From NCBI RefSeq assembly GCF_003265705.1, contig NW_020312902.1, forward strand, positions 15,107,662-15,171,661: a DNA stretch of 64,000 bases, in the 5' to 3' direction. Origin of the DNA: Callorhinus ursinus (lineage: Eukaryota > Chordata > Mammalia > Carnivora > Otariidae). This document shows, one piece after another, positions 22,414 through 33,227 of the stretch. Numbering within the stretch: position 1 is the stretch's first letter; each line of letters begins with the position of its first letter. Below the pieces are notes generated by a model. It saw only the letters and a program-made list of their open reading frames with translations, did no database searches and had not been told where the DNA came from. A program made the translations under genes and the position numbers.

Positions 22414-22876
22414 TTAACCTCCATCTATTTGTGCTCTCTCCAGATTTTTTTTTTTTGTGGCTTATTTCTTGTTTCATAGCATTGTGGTCAGAAAAGATCC
22501 ATGCTGTAACTTTGATCTTTTTGAATTTCTTGATATTTGTTTTGTGGCCTGATATGTGATCTATTCTGGAGAATATTCCATGTACATGTGAAAAGAAATG
22601 TGTATTCTGCTGTTTCAGGAAGGAGTGTTCTGAATATATCTGCTAAATCCTTCTGTCTAGTGTGTCATTCAAAGGCACTTCTCTCTTGTTGGTTTTCTGT
22701 TTGGATGATCTGTCCATTGATGAAGTTGGGGTGTTAAAGTCCCCTACTATTATGGTATTACTACCAATTAGTTCTTTTATTTTTGTTGTTAACTGTTTTA
22801 TGTATTTAGGTGCTCCCATGTTGGGTGCATAAATATTTACTATTGTTACCTCTTCTTCTTAGATTGTCTCCTTTAT
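22414..22876 (-). mobile_element. L1 ORF2 remnant, continuation
   Basis: Continues the antisense L1 interrupted at 20068: 'TCATAGCATTGTGGTCAG', 'ATTCTGCTGTTTCAGGAAG' and 'GTCCCCTACTATTATGG'. Confidence 0.85.
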
Positions 22877-22877
22877 T

Positions 22878-23068
22878 ATTTTTAAAAATATTTTATTTAT
22901 TTATTTGTCAGAGAGACAGAGAGAGCACAAGCAGGGGGAGTGGCAGGCAGGGAGAAGCAGGTTCCCTGCTGAGCAAGGAGCCCAGTGCGGGACTCGATCC
23001 CAGGACCCTGAGATCATGACCTGAACCGAAGGCAGATGCTTAACCAGCTGAGCTACCCAGGGGGTCCC
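22878..23068 (-). mobile_element. CAN-SINE
   Basis: Reverse copy with the TTTGTCAGAGAGACAGAG arm, ending with a diverged CTACCCAGGGGGTCCC. Confidence 0.92.
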
Positions 23069-23076
23069 TATTATTA

Positions 23077-23287
23077 TTTTTTTAAAGATTTTATTTATTT
23101 ATTTTTTGAGAGAGAGAAAGTGCACGGGTGTAAGTGTGGGGAGGGGCAGAGAAAGAGGGAAAGAATCCCCAGTAGACTCGCTGCCAAGCATGGAGTCCAA
23201 AGTGGGGTTTGATCTCATGACCTGATATCACGACCTGAGCCAAAATCAAGAGTCAGACACTCAACCAACTGAGCCACCCAGGCGCCC
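23077..23287 (-). mobile_element. CAN-SINE
   Basis: Reverse copy, directly next to the previous one, ending CCACCCAGGCGCCC. Confidence 0.92.
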
Positions 23288-23324
23288 TGGGTGTAGAGAT
23301 TACTTTAAAAAAAAAAAAGTTTAA
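23288..23324 (+). mobile_element. tail of a short CAN-SINE
   Basis: Only GGGTGTAGAGATTACTTTAAA and an A-run remain, the 3' end of the short tRNA-like form. Its head was probably displaced by the reverse SINE on the left. Confidence 0.6.
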
Positions 23325-23523
23325 GGGCGCCTGGGTGGCTCAGTTGGTTAAGCAACTGCCTTCGGCTCAGGTCATGATCCTGGAGTCCCGGGATCGAGTC
23401 CCACATCGGGCTCCCTGCTCAGCGGGGAGTCTGCTTCTCCCTCTGACCCTCTTCCCTCTTGTGCTCTCTATCTCTCATTCTCTCTCTCTCTCTAATAAAT
23501 AAATAAATTCTTTAAAAAAAAAA
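23325..23523 (+). mobile_element. CAN-SINE, 'CCTGGAGTCC' subfamily
   Basis: Full-length forward copy. AGTTTAAGG stands before it, and again between it and the next SINE. Confidence 0.95.
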
Positions 23524-23531
23524 GAGTTTAA

Positions 23532-23731
23532 GGGGCGCCTGGGTGGCTCAGTCATTAAGCATCTGCCTTTGGCTCAGGTTATGATCCCAGGGTCCTGGGA
23601 TGGAGCCCTGCATATCGGGCTCCCTGCTCAGCGGGAAGCTTGCTTCTCCCTCTCCCACTCCCCCTGCTTGTGTTTCCTCTCTTGCTGTGCTCTCTCTGTC
23701 AAATAAATAAATAAAATCTTATTTTAAAAAA
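23532..23731 (+). mobile_element. CAN-SINE, 'GGGTCCTGGG' subfamily
   Basis: Full-length forward copy. AGTTTAA flanks it, the third copy of this short target in a row. Confidence 0.95.
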
Positions 23732-23740
23732 AGTTTAAAA

Positions 23741-24717
23741 GCAGCAAGAGAAAAGAAGACAGTTACACACAAGGGGAAACCTCATAAGGCTATCAGCAGA
23801 TATTTCAGCAGAAACTTTGCAGTCCAGAAGAAGTGGCATGATATATTCACAGCGCTGGAAGGGAAAACTCTGCAGCCAAGAATACTGTATTCAGCAAAGC
23901 TATCATTTAGAATAGAAGGAGAGATACAGAGTTTCTCAGACAAACAAAAACTAAAAGAGTTCATGACCACTAAACCAGCCCTATAAGAAATCTTCTTTTT
24001 TTTTTTTTTTAAGATTTTATTTATTTATTTGACAGAGAGAGTCACAGAGAGAGAAGGAACACAAGCAGGGGGATTTTGAGAGGGAGAAGCAGGCTTCCCG
24101 CCAAGCAGGGAGCCCGATGTGGGGCTTGATCCCAGGACCCTGGGACCATGACCTGAGCCAAAGGCAGACACTTAACAACTGAGCCACCCAGGCACCCCCT
24201 ACAAGAAATCTTAAAGGGGACTCTCTGAGAGGAAAAAAAAAGACCACAAGTGAGAGTATGAAAACTAGGAAACACACATATACACATACAAAGTAGAAAC
24301 ACAAAATCTGTAAAAATCAGTATATCTGTAAAAACTAGTCAAGGGATTCACACACACAAAAAAAAGAATGTAAAATTTGACACCATATACCTAAAACATG
24401 GGGAGAAGTAAAGAATAGGTTCAAATCATATAGCATAGACTGCTATATGCAGAAGATATTATATACAAACCCAATGGTAACCACAAATCAAAAACCAATA
24501 ATAGATATGCAAAGAATAAAGAAAAAGGAATCTAAGTATATCACTAAAGAAAGCCAGCAAACCATGAAAGGGAGCAAGAGAAGAAAGGGTATTAACATTT
24601 ATCATTCAAACAGATATCAAAAGAAAGCCAGGGTAACAATACTTATATCAGACAAAAGAGACTTTACATACTATAACAAGAGACAAAGAAGGACACTGTA
24701 TAATAATAAAGGGGACA
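23741..24717 (+). mobile_element. HAL1/L1-type ORF1 3' remnant
   Basis: Sense sequence whose broken translation matches the L1 ORF1 C-terminal region ('LQPRILYSAKLSFRIEGEI', 'SDKQKLKEFMTTKPAL'). It is followed by repeat-specific 3' sequence ('GGTAACCACAAATCAAAAACC', shortened), consistent with HAL1, the half-LINE that has only ORF1. A reverse SINE splits it. Confidence 0.7.
23995..24198 (-). mobile_element. CAN-SINE
   Basis: Full-length reverse copy. CTATAAGAAATCTT and CTACAAGAAATCTT flank it. Confidence 0.95.
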
Positions 24718-24908
24718 GGGGTGCCTGGGTGGCTCAGTTGGTTAAACGTCCAACTCATTGAACCCTATGTCAGACTCCATGCTCAGAGGGGAGTCTGCTT
24801 AGGGATTCTCCCTCTCCCTTTCCCTTTGCCTCTCCACCCCCATGCTCTCTCTCTCTCCCCCTCCCTCCCTCTCTCTCTCTAAAATAAATAAATAAATCTT
24901 AAAAAAAT
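24718..24908 (+). mobile_element. CAN-SINE, with a head deletion
   Basis: Forward copy in which the segment between GTCCAACTC and CAGACTCCATG is shortened. Long CT tract and A-tail. Confidence 0.88.
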
Positions 24909-24997
24909 GTAATCTCTACACCCAGCATGGGGCTTGAACCCATGACCCTGAGATCAAGAGTCAGATACTCCACCAACTAAGTCATCCAGGCACCCCT
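24909..24997 (-). mobile_element. short tRNA-like CAN-SINE
   Basis: Reverse copy: GTAATCTCTACACCC to GTCATCCAGGCACCCC. Confidence 0.8.
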
Positions 24998-25096
24998 CTT
25001 TTTTTTTAAGTAATCTCTATACCCATCATGGGGCTTGAACTCATGACCCCAAGATCAGGAGTCACATGCAACATCAACAGGGCCAGCCAGGTGCTT
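24998..25096 (-). mobile_element. short tRNA-like CAN-SINE
   Basis: A second reverse short copy in tandem: AAGTAATCTCTATACCC to GGCCAGCCAGGTGC. Confidence 0.8.
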
Positions 25097-25129
25097 CTCT
25101 CTTGTTGCTTTTAAAATTTTTTCTTTATT

Positions 25130-25321
25130 GGGGCACCTGGGTGGCTTAGTCGTTAAGCGTCTACCTTTGGCTCAGGTCATGATCCCGGGGTCTTGGGATT
25201 GAGGCCCACATCAGGCTCCCTGCTCAGCAGGAAGCCTGCTTCTCCCTCTCTCACGACCCCTGCTTGTGTTCCCTCTCTCCCTGTGTCTCTCTCTGTCAAA
25301 TAAGTAAATAAAATTAAAAAA
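25130..25321 (+). mobile_element. CAN-SINE
   Basis: Full-length forward copy. AAAATTTTTTCTTTAT-type sequence flanks it. Confidence 0.93.
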
Positions 25322-25324
25322 AAA

Positions 25325-26430
25325 TTTTTTTCTTTATCACTGCTTTTTGCCATTTTAATTACTTTGTGTCTTGGTGTGGAATTCCTTGGGCTGATTTTGT
25401 TGGGGGATCTCTGTGCCTCCTAGATTTGCGTATCTATTTTCTTCCCCAGATTTGGAAGTTTTCAGCTACTATTTCTTCAAATAAATTATCTGTTCTCTTT
25501 TCTCTCTCCTTCTTCTTCTTCTGGGATCCCTGTTATTATATTTGATGGAGTCACTGAGTTCCATAAGTCTATTCTCATTTTGCATAATTCTTTTCCTCTC
25601 TTTTGTTCAGCTTGATTACTTTCCATAACTCTGTCATCCAGGTCATCATTAATTCATTCTGCTGCTTCCTCTAGCCTGCTATTTATTCCATTAAGTTAAT
25701 TTTTAATTTCAATTATTGTGTTCTTTATTTCTGATTAGTCCTTTTTTATCTCTGTGTTAAGGATCTCACTGATGTCCTCCTCTCCAGTCCAGTGACCATC
25801 TTTATGATCATTACTTTAAATTTTCTACCAAGCATATTACTCATCTCTGTTTTGCTTGGGTATCTTGCTGTGATTTTGTTCTGTGCTTTCCTTTGGGACA
25901 TATTCCTCTGTCTCTTCATTTTGCCTAACTGTCTGGGTCTGTTTCTGTGTGTTAGGAAAGTCAGCTGCTCTCTTGCTCTTGAAAGTAGTGGGCAGGGTGC
26001 ACACTTTTAACAAGGCGGCTCTGGTTTTCTTCCATAGACGTGTGCAGCAGCCACTCTGGAGACCGGGCCAGCTGGGGCTAGTCTGCAAAGCACACACTGG
26101 CAGCGTGTACAGTTTTAACAAGGTGTGTGTCTCCTCCACAGGAGGCTGGGAGATGTGGTGTTGGCAATGTTTGCATCATTCTTCTTGGGGTGGCACCCAC
26201 AGTGCGGGGACTGAGGTAGGCCCAGCTGGAGGGGGCGGGGTATGGTGTAAGCAAGTTAGGCAGTCAATCCCAGGTGCTGCACGGTTCCGGCAGGTGGCTG
26301 TGTGATTATGCCGGGGGCAGGGAGAGGAGGAGGGAAAGGGGACCTGCTAGCTCTTTTGTTCCTGGAGAAGTCCCTCAGGGAGCTCTGAGATTAGTAACTA
26401 ACTCTCCCTCCCACATGCCCTAGGCATTTT
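25325..26430 (-). mobile_element. L1 5' region (ORF1/5' UTR)
   Basis: Antisense L1: 'TTTCAGCTACTATTTCTTC', 'TTGATGGAGTCACTGAG' and 'GATCTCACTGATGTCC' (ORF1 coiled-coil region), followed by a GC-rich 5'-UTR-like stretch from 25980 with CTTTTAACAAGG repeated at 26006 and 26112. The 140-codon + strand reading at 25883 is a chance frame. Confidence 0.6.
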
Positions 26431-26732
26431 TCAAACTTACTCCTAAACTGTATCTCTAGACTGTTGTGCTATCTTTTTAAGGACAGGGATTCAGCGTCTA
26501 AAGTTCCAGGCTTTAACATCTCCAATCCTGAGGTTGTGGGCTCCAGGAGACACGTTCTTGCACATAAACCTGTGTCGGTGCAGCCTGGAGAACAAGGTCT
26601 GGAGCTCAGACGCTGAGTCTGCATGCACTTGCTCTGCAATCTGTGTCAAGATTCCCCACTTTGTACAGTGGGGAGGAAGATGATACCCCTCTTCACAGAA
26701 GGGTAAGGACACGTGAATCTATTTCAAGAAGT

Positions 26733-26837
26733 TTTTTTTGTTTTAAGATTTTATTTATTTATTTATTTATTTGAGCGAGAGAGCTTGAGCAGGGGTGGGG
26801 TGGGAGAGAGGCAGAGGGAGAGGGAGAGAGAGAATCT
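26733..26837 (-). mobile_element. CAN-SINE fragment
   Basis: Only the A-tail complement and the GA-rich arm remain; the tRNA-like part is missing. Confidence 0.8.
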
Positions 26838-27001
26838 TTTTTTTTTTTTTAAGATTTTACTTATTTATTTGAGAGAGAGAGCATAAGCAGGGGGTAGGGG
26901 CAGAAGGAGAGGAAGAAGCAGGCTCCCTGCTGAGCAGGACCCTGAGACCATGACCCAAGCTGAATGCAGATGCTTAACCGACTGAGCCATCTAGGCGCCC
27001 C
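26838..27001 (-). mobile_element. CAN-SINE
   Basis: Reverse copy with a small central deletion, ending CCATCTAGGCGCCCC. It abuts the fragment on its left. Confidence 0.88.
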
Positions 27002-27233
27002 TGAAGAAATGATTTTAAAAATATGTTCACAAAAAAATAAGTAAATAAAAAATAAAATCACATTCACTTTTTTCCTAGAACTTTCTTGTTTAATTAAAAT
27101 TCTAATGTTAAAAATGAGACATGTTCATTATAGGAAGTTTGTAAAATATTGAAGGGTGTAATAAGGAAAATAAAATTTACCTCTAATGTCACGAAGTGTT
27201 AAATTTTGTATGGCAGAAAATTGAACTATATTG

Positions 27234-27432
27234 CTTTTTTTTTTTCTAAGATTTTATTTATTTGAGAGAGAGCGAGTGAGAGAGAGAGCATGAGCTGGGG
27301 GTGAGGGGCAGAGGGAGAAGCAGACTCCCCCTGCTGAGCAGGGAGCCTGATGCAGGGCTCCATTCCAGGACCCTGGGATCATGACCTGAGCTGAAGGCAT
27401 ACGCTTAACTGACTGAGCCACCCAGGCACCCC
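27234..27432 (-). mobile_element. CAN-SINE
   Basis: Full-length reverse copy. GAACTATATTGC is duplicated at its ends. Confidence 0.94.
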
Positions 27433-27550
27433 TGAACTATATTGCCTCTTGAGAGATCAAGTAACCTTTTATTCTTCCTCCATTTTCATGTTTCTGGTTG
27501 AACACAATGGGGTATTACTGAATGACTATAAAAATAATAATAGTTTTACC

Positions 27551-27656
27551 CTTTTTTAAGTAAGCTCCACACCCAGCATGGTTTTGAGATCAAGACCTGA
27601 GCTGAGATCAAGAGTTGGACACTTAAAACCAACTGAGCCACCCAGACACCCCCCCC
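27551..27656 (-). mobile_element. short tRNA-like CAN-SINE
   Basis: Reverse copy: AAGTAAGCTCCACACCC to CCACCCAGACACCCC. Confidence 0.8.
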
Positions 27657-27935
27657 CAAAATAAAAATAAAAATAAAGTTCCAGGCTTTAAGTCCCACTG
27701 GTTGTGAGAACTCACAAAATTCAGCACCTCTGATTTTTAAAGCCAAATGCTATGGGGATTCATCTTCCCCATGCAGACTCCTGGGTGTGGTAGTCTGTTT
27801 CTTAGTCTTCTCAGTGCCTAGTGGCTCCCTCCCCCCGCAGCCAGGCCTGCTGGGTTTATCTCCCCACTGTCTCTCTGCCCTTCCCACCCTCTTCAGTGTG
27901 GCCTCATTTCTACATTTACTTTTTTTATTAATTTT

Positions 27936-28253
27936 TTTTTTTTTTTTAGTAATCTCTACACCCAATGTGGGGCTCGCGCTCACAACCCCAAGATCAAGAG
28001 TCCCATGATCGGGGCACCTGGGTGGCTCAGTTGGTTAAGCGACTGCCTTCGGCTCGGGTCATGATCCTGGAGTCCTGGGATCGGGTCCCGCATCGGGCTC
28101 CCTGCTCAGCAGGGAGTCTGCCTCTCCCTCTGACCCTCTTCCCTCTTGTGCTCTCTATCTCTCATTCTCTCTCTCTCTCAAATAAATAAATAAAATCTTT
28201 AAAAAAAAAAAAAAGAGTCCCATGATCTACTGACTGAGCCAGCCAGGCGCCCC
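27936..28253 (-). mobile_element. short tRNA-like CAN-SINE, split by a SINE
   Basis: Reverse copy in two parts, 27936-28010 and 28214-28253. The split falls in AAGAGTCCCATGATC, duplicated around the inserted element. Confidence 0.92.
28011..28213 (+). mobile_element. CAN-SINE, 'CCTGGAGTCC' subfamily, nested
   Basis: Full-length forward copy inserted into an older, opposite SINE. Perfect duplication of AGAGTCCCATGATC. Confidence 0.96.
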
Positions 28254-28464
28254 TTGTCTCTACATTAGTTGTGGAGTTTGTTCTGCCAGTCTTCGGGTAG
28301 TTTTCTGGGTTATTTGCCCTTATGTGAGTGTTATCTAGTTGTATCCATGGGACGAGGTGAGTTTAGGGACCTTCTTCCCACAGAAGTTTTTAGTTTTGAT
28401 ATAGGCCGCTTTTTTTCTTTTGTTGCCTGGGCTTTTGATGTCTTATCCTCCAGTAACCTTTTAA

Positions 28465-28950
28465 ACAAATTTATATCCTTTCATTGTCTAGTTTATAAAC
28501 ATTTAATGGTTCCCTTTTTCAGACTTTTTAATGATCTGGTCTCTGTACTTCTTCAATCTCACCACTTACTAATATTGCTACCCAGTGGACCTCCTGGGTC
28601 ATTCTGAATTACTACGGAGCTCTGAGCATCCTCTGAGCACCATGCTCTCTCACATGTCATGTCTTGGCACTTGCTAAGTCCCACTTGCTCTCCTTTCTTT
28701 CTTTTCACTAAACTACTTTTCATTCACCTTTTAAGACTTCTGCAAATAACTCCTCCTCTGAGAAGACTTCTTTGACTTTTCCCAGAGTTAGGTGGCTTCC
28801 TTGGCCTTGCATTTGTTTACTTTTACTGTCATACTTATCAAACTGTTTTAGGTGTTGGCTCACCTCCAGATAGGTTACAGGTTCTTTAAAGGCAGAGGCT
28901 CTACCCCTGTCTTGTCATCTGCTCTCAAATTTGGTTGAACAGTTGAACAG
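28465..28950 (+). mobile_element. L2 LINE fragment
   Basis: L2 3' region: 'CTTTTAAGACTTCTGC', 'CTCCTCTGAGAAGACTTC' and 'CAGATAGGTTACAGGTTC'. Confidence 0.65.
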
Positions 28951-28954
28951 GGAT

Positions 28955-29210
28955 CTCTGCCACTTTAGTTGCTTTGACCTTGAGCAAACTAAACCTTTTG
29001 GGCTTCAGTTTTCTCATAAGATTATTGTGATGACTATTTGAGATTATGTTTGTAAAGTGCCAGTAAATGCTCAACAAAAATTAGCTGTTATTTTCATCAG
29101 CTTATTGAATTATTTCAAACTCTAGTCTGTTGTATGACTTTGGACAAAATTCTTAAATGCCCAGACCCTCCTATTTTTTTCTCTGTAAAATGAGCTGTTT
29201 GACCTGGATT
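28955..29210 (+). mobile_element. MIR remnants, two in series
   Basis: 'GACCTTGAGCAAACTAAACC' to 'GCTCAACAAAAATTAGC' (28955-29095), then 'GTATGACTTTGGACAAAATTC' (shortened) and 'CTGTAAAATGAGCTG' (29105-29210). Confidence 0.65.
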
Positions 29211-29218
29211 ATCAATAG

Positions 29219-29383
29219 CAGTGGTTCTCAAACTAGGCTGCACATTTCAGTCATCTGGGGAGCTTTAAAAATAATGATGTCCAAAAGATTCTGATTTAAT
29301 TGGTGTGAGGTACAGCCTGGCATGGGTATTTTTTAAAAGCTCCCCTGGTGATTCTAATGTTCAGCCAGAATAGAGAACCACTG
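29219..29383 (+). mobile_element. MER5A-type hAT element, near-complete
   Basis: Terminal repeats CAGTGGTTCTCAAACTAGGC and AGAGAACCACTG frame 165 bp with 'GGGGAGCTTTAAAAATAATG' and 'AAAAGCTCCCCTGGTGATTC' inside. No transposase; this is the usual size for MER5A. Confidence 0.88.
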
Positions 29384-29829
29384 ATCTAAAGTTTCTTCCA
29401 GATATAACGCACTAGAAAGTCCAGCTGCCAGGATTCCTTGGAGGCAGAGAAATGGAATATCTCCCGGCATTCTCCGGCTATCACCTTTGTTAGTTTAGCA
29501 GGAAGCATTCTTGGACAGGCTTACTGAGCTGGAACTCCAAGAGTATTTGTGGACTCCTGAGTATTTAATACTTAGGGGTGTACTCCCTCCTGAAGAGACC
29601 TGGGAGACTAGGGCTCTGAGAAGGAGAGAACAAATCAGCTCTTCTCTACCACACTGCTCTAACCCAAGGCCTAGAGGAGTCTCCCCTGGAGTGTTGGGCT
29701 GTGGAGTCCTAGTCAGGCCAAAGGAGAGGGAGGAAGGGAGGATCCTTGGTATAAACTTAGTAGGGAATCTTGAGGCCCTGACCAGAAGGGGGTGGGGGCT
29801 GAGAATTAACAAATACCCATTCCTTTACA
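29384..29829. other. unique sequence with chance ORFs
   Basis: A 113-codon + frame (29511-29852) and a 105-codon - frame overlap. Neither shows a domain, a Kozak context or splice flanks that I trust. Confidence 0.5.
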
Positions 29830-30030
29830 GTGCTTTAACAGCATATTTGTAGCCATTATATATTTGATTCCCAAGACAACCTTGAGGAACGCAGAGCAGG
29901 TATTACTGCCTCCATTTTGTAGAAGAGTAAATTAGGTCTCTGAATGGTTCAGGGCATCACCAAAATTACACAGTAGATTTGCAGCAGAGTCAGCACGACA
30001 GCCCTGTACCCTGACTCTCCTTCTTGGAAC
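29830..30030 (-). mobile_element. MIR SINE remnant
   Basis: Reverse MIR: 'TATTACTGCCTCCATTTTG' and 'ATCACCAAAATTACACAG'. Confidence 0.7.
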
Positions 30031-30199
30031 CTCTCATTGTGTCTGGGAAGACAAGCTGCACACTCAGCGTGAGGTAATAGAAAATAGACGTTGGTCTTTT
30101 TCTCTGGTTCTTGGTACAGAGCTCCTGAAACCCTTGTCACTCCCTGAGTGATAGGCATGTCTTCTGTTCTTATGAGGTAACTCTCGTTGAGTCATAGAT

Positions 30200-31040
30200 G
30201 GCTCCTGGATGAGGGCTGGTCACTGGAAAGAGCAAGCCGTGATTAGGGTGCTGGGCATTTTCAGCCCCTCCCTTCATTCCTCTTAAGAAGGGCAAGGGGC
30301 TGAAAATGGAGTTAATGATCAGTCATGCCTGTGTGATGAAGCCTCCGTAAAAATGTGTGGGGTTCAGAGAGCTTCCAGGTTGGTGAACACATCCACATCC
30401 TGGGAGGGTGGCACTCCCAACTCTGTGGGGACGAAAACTCCTGTGCTTGGGACCCTCCCAGACCTCACCCTCTGTATCTCTTCATCTGGCTGTTCACTTT
30501 TATCATATCCTTTAATGAGCTGGTAAATGCAAGTAGGTGTTTCCCTGAGGTCTGTGAGTGGCTGTTAACAAATAATCAAATCCGGGTGCGTGGGTGGCTC
30601 AGTTGGTTAAGCGACTGCCTTCGGCTCAGGTCATGATCCTGGAGTCCCAGGATTGAGTCCCACATCGGGCTCCCTGCTCAGCAAGGAGTCTGCTTCTCCC
30701 TCTGACCCTCTTCTCTCTCGTGCTCTCTATCTCTCATTCTCTCTCTCTCAAATAAATAAATAAAATCTTTAAAAAAAAAAAAACAAATAATCAAATCCAA
30801 GGGGGAGGAAGTCATGGGAACCTCTGATTTGTAGCCAAGTCAGACAGAAGTTGTGGGTAACCTGGGGACCTATTACTTGTGACTGGCATCTGCAGTGGGG
30901 GGCAGTCTTGCGGGACTAAGCTCCTACCCTGGGGGATCTGACACTGTCTCCAAGCAGATAGTGTCAGAATTAAGTTAAATTGATTGTTGACACTAAATTG
31001 TCCCAGAGAATTGCTTGGTATGGGAAAACCCTCACGCATC
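30200..31040 (+). mobile_element. LTR of an endogenous retroviral family (not named), SINE-split
   Basis: The same family as 13865-14480 but opposite: 'GTGTGATGAAGCCTCCGTAA', 'GGTTCAGAGAGCTTCCAGG', 'TCATCTGGCTGTTC' and 'ATAGTGTCAGAATTAAG'. Split by a SINE at 30584. No internal retroviral genes adjoin it. Confidence 0.6.
30584..30782 (+). mobile_element. CAN-SINE, 'CCTGGAGTCC' subfamily
   Basis: Full-length forward copy inside an LTR. AACAAATAATCAAATCC is duplicated. Confidence 0.96.
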
Positions 31041-31612
31041 TGGTTTCAGAAGTGTTTTAGTGTGGGAGAGATATGAGAGTGAAGGAGACACAGGAGGATG
31101 GGGAGGTTTTTTCTCTAAAACACCCAGGTAGCTCAGAGTCCTTCTTGACTCCTTGGAATTAGAACCAAGGTTCTAAATGGCCCCATTAAGTCCTACAGGG
31201 AACAACTAAAATATCTCCTCCCAATTGTGGCCCATCTACCTCTGAGCATAGCAGTACTCTCTGGGATTAGTAGCAAATGCCTTCAGTTTTGTAAAGTGTT
31301 GGGTGTTCGGTACTGGCTTTGAGGTGTGGACATTCAGAGAGGTGGAGAGGTATTTAGTTATAATGTCCAGTGTGTCCAGGAACACTCAAAAGGGTCATGT
31401 AGAGCAGTGTTAGCCAAATGCTGGGTCTTAGACAGGAGTTGGCTCTTGGTTGCTGGCTTAAGATGAAATGGAAAAGAGCAGAAAAGGTTATCAATTTTTA
31501 CTAAGCTCAATTTAAGGCCCTGCCTTTTATTCTGAGATTATGTTTTTCCTACTTTTTTGGTGTTAAAATTGTTTTTCAAGAAATAGTAATGACAGTAGAT
31601 GGCAGTTTATTT
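31041..31612. other. unique sequence, no feature seen
   Basis: No recognised repeat or coding signal. Confidence 0.5.
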
Positions 31613-31805
31613 TATTATTTTTATTTTTTTTTAAAGATTTTATTTATTTGAGAGAGCGAGCGTGCACAAATGGGGGGAGGGGCAGAGGAGAGGCACAAGC
31701 AGACCCCCACCGAGCAAGGAGCCCAATACTGGGCTGGATCCCAGGACCCCAGGATCACGACCTGAGCCAAAGGCAGACACCCAACCAGAGCCACCCAGGC
31801 ACCCC
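31613..31805 (-). mobile_element. CAN-SINE
   Basis: Full-length reverse copy. ATGGCAGTTTATTT flanks it. Overlapping ORFs on both strands (31621-31923) come from it. Confidence 0.94.
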
Positions 31806-32124
31806 AATGGCAGTTTATTTGAATTTCCTGAATGGCACAGTCCAAAGATGGCCACCCTACATGAATGCCCAGAAGTGCTTCTGAAATATTACTGAATGAA
31901 GGAATCCCGAATCTGGTAACCACTCACCGTTTCAGAGGGCCATGTGACCCCAATTCCTCAGAGGTGTGGGAAGCCACAGAGAGTCTCACCTTGACAGCAG
32001 TGGTAAAACATCAAATAGTAGAAGACTTAAAATGCCTGAATTGGGGCTTTGCCACCCATAAATTCATACAGAAAGAAACATACTATTGCCACTTAGGTTT
32101 TATTTAACAAATTTATTTATATGG

Positions 32125-32370
32125 TGCTTACTAGATGCCTGCCCCTATCTCAAATGCTGTACAAATGTGATCTCTCATTTGATCCTCCTCAAGCCTATGA
32201 AGTAGACACTATTATTATCCTCACCTCCATTTTAAAGATGGGGAAACTAAGACATGAGGGCATTGAGAAACCTGTTCAGGGTCACAGCTAGTTAGCTGCA
32301 GAGCCAGATGTTGAAGCCAGAGATTCTGGCTCTGGAATCCATTTTCTTAATCCTTACAGCTCACTGCCTG
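32125..32370 (-). mobile_element. MIR SINE remnant, long
   Basis: Reverse MIR with most of its length: 'AGTAGACACTATTATTATCC', 'GATGGGGAAACTAAGAC' and 'GTCACAGCTAGTTAGC'. Confidence 0.88.
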
Positions 32371-32611
32371 GTTAGAAGCAATTTAAGACTTTTGTGGCAT
32401 GTAATGATCTATTTTCAGCCTCTGATTCCATAGACAGAAGCTGCCTGTGGACTAAGCTGCCTGATCTGTACTGAGCTGCTGTCAATGATCTCTTCTGAGG
32501 CCTTTCCACAACACCACTGGGAGAATCAGAGTGGGCAGATGGCTCTTTGGCGGAGCCTGGCAAGACAACAGTGGCAAAATCAATGAACTTTGGTTAAGAT
32601 CAGCAAGCCCT

Positions 32612-32817
32612 GGGGTGCCTGGGTGGCCCAGTCGTTGAGCGACTGCCTTCGGCTCAGGTCATGATCCCAGGGTCCTGGGATCGAGCCCCGCATTGGGCTC
32701 CCTGCTCAGCGGGAAGCCTGCTTCTCCCTCTCCCACTCCCCCTGCTTGTGTTCCCTCTCTCACTGTGTCTCTCTCTGTCAAATAAATAAATAAAATCTTT
32801 AAAAAAAAAAAAAAAAA
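32612..32817 (+). mobile_element. CAN-SINE, 'GGGTCCTGGG' subfamily
   Basis: Full-length forward copy. AAGATCAGCAAGCCC is duplicated. Confidence 0.95.
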
Positions 32818-32910
32818 GATCAGCAAGCCCTTGTAGCTTGGAACCTGAGTCCATGCAAAGGCCTTCTGAGAGGTCCTCCAGAGCCTAGACTGTTAGTTTT
32901 CAAACACACT

Positions 32911-33136
32911 TAAAAAAAAAAAAAAAAGGATTTATTTATTTATTTATTTGTGAGAGAGTGAGAAAGAGAGAGAGAGAAAGTGCACACACACCAGTTCAGG
33001 GAGGGGCAAAGGGATACTGAGAGAAGCAAACTCCTTGCTGAGCTGATGCGGGGCTCAATCTCATGACGCCAAGACCATGACCTGAGCCAAAATGAAGAGT
33101 CAGATGCTTAACCAACTGAGCCACCCACGCACCCCT
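32911..33136 (-). mobile_element. CAN-SINE, diverged
   Basis: Reverse copy with an extended GAGA arm. CAAACACA flanks it. Confidence 0.88.
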
Positions 33137-33227
33137 CAAACACATTTTTTAAAAACAACCAAACCCTTTTTTCAAACATAGACATATGGGCAGTTAATAC
33201 ACACACACACCCTTATATGGAATCTTA

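Larger units (their letters stand above)
27670..28400 (-). mobile_element. L1 5' UTR-like remnant
   Basis: Resembles the antisense carnivoran L1 5' UTR: 'AGCCAAATGCTATGGGGATTC' (shortened), 'CCCTTCCCACCCTCTTCAG' and 'TTGTATCCATGGGACGAGG'. Two SINEs interrupt it. The family assignment is from memory. Confidence 0.55.

Noticed and set aside
25883..26305. 140-codon + strand ORF
   Set aside because: Lies in antisense L1 5' region; no family resemblance.
29511..29852. 113-codon + strand ORF
   Set aside because: Non-repetitive but with no domain, an overlapping opposite-strand frame of the same size, and no splice or promoter context.
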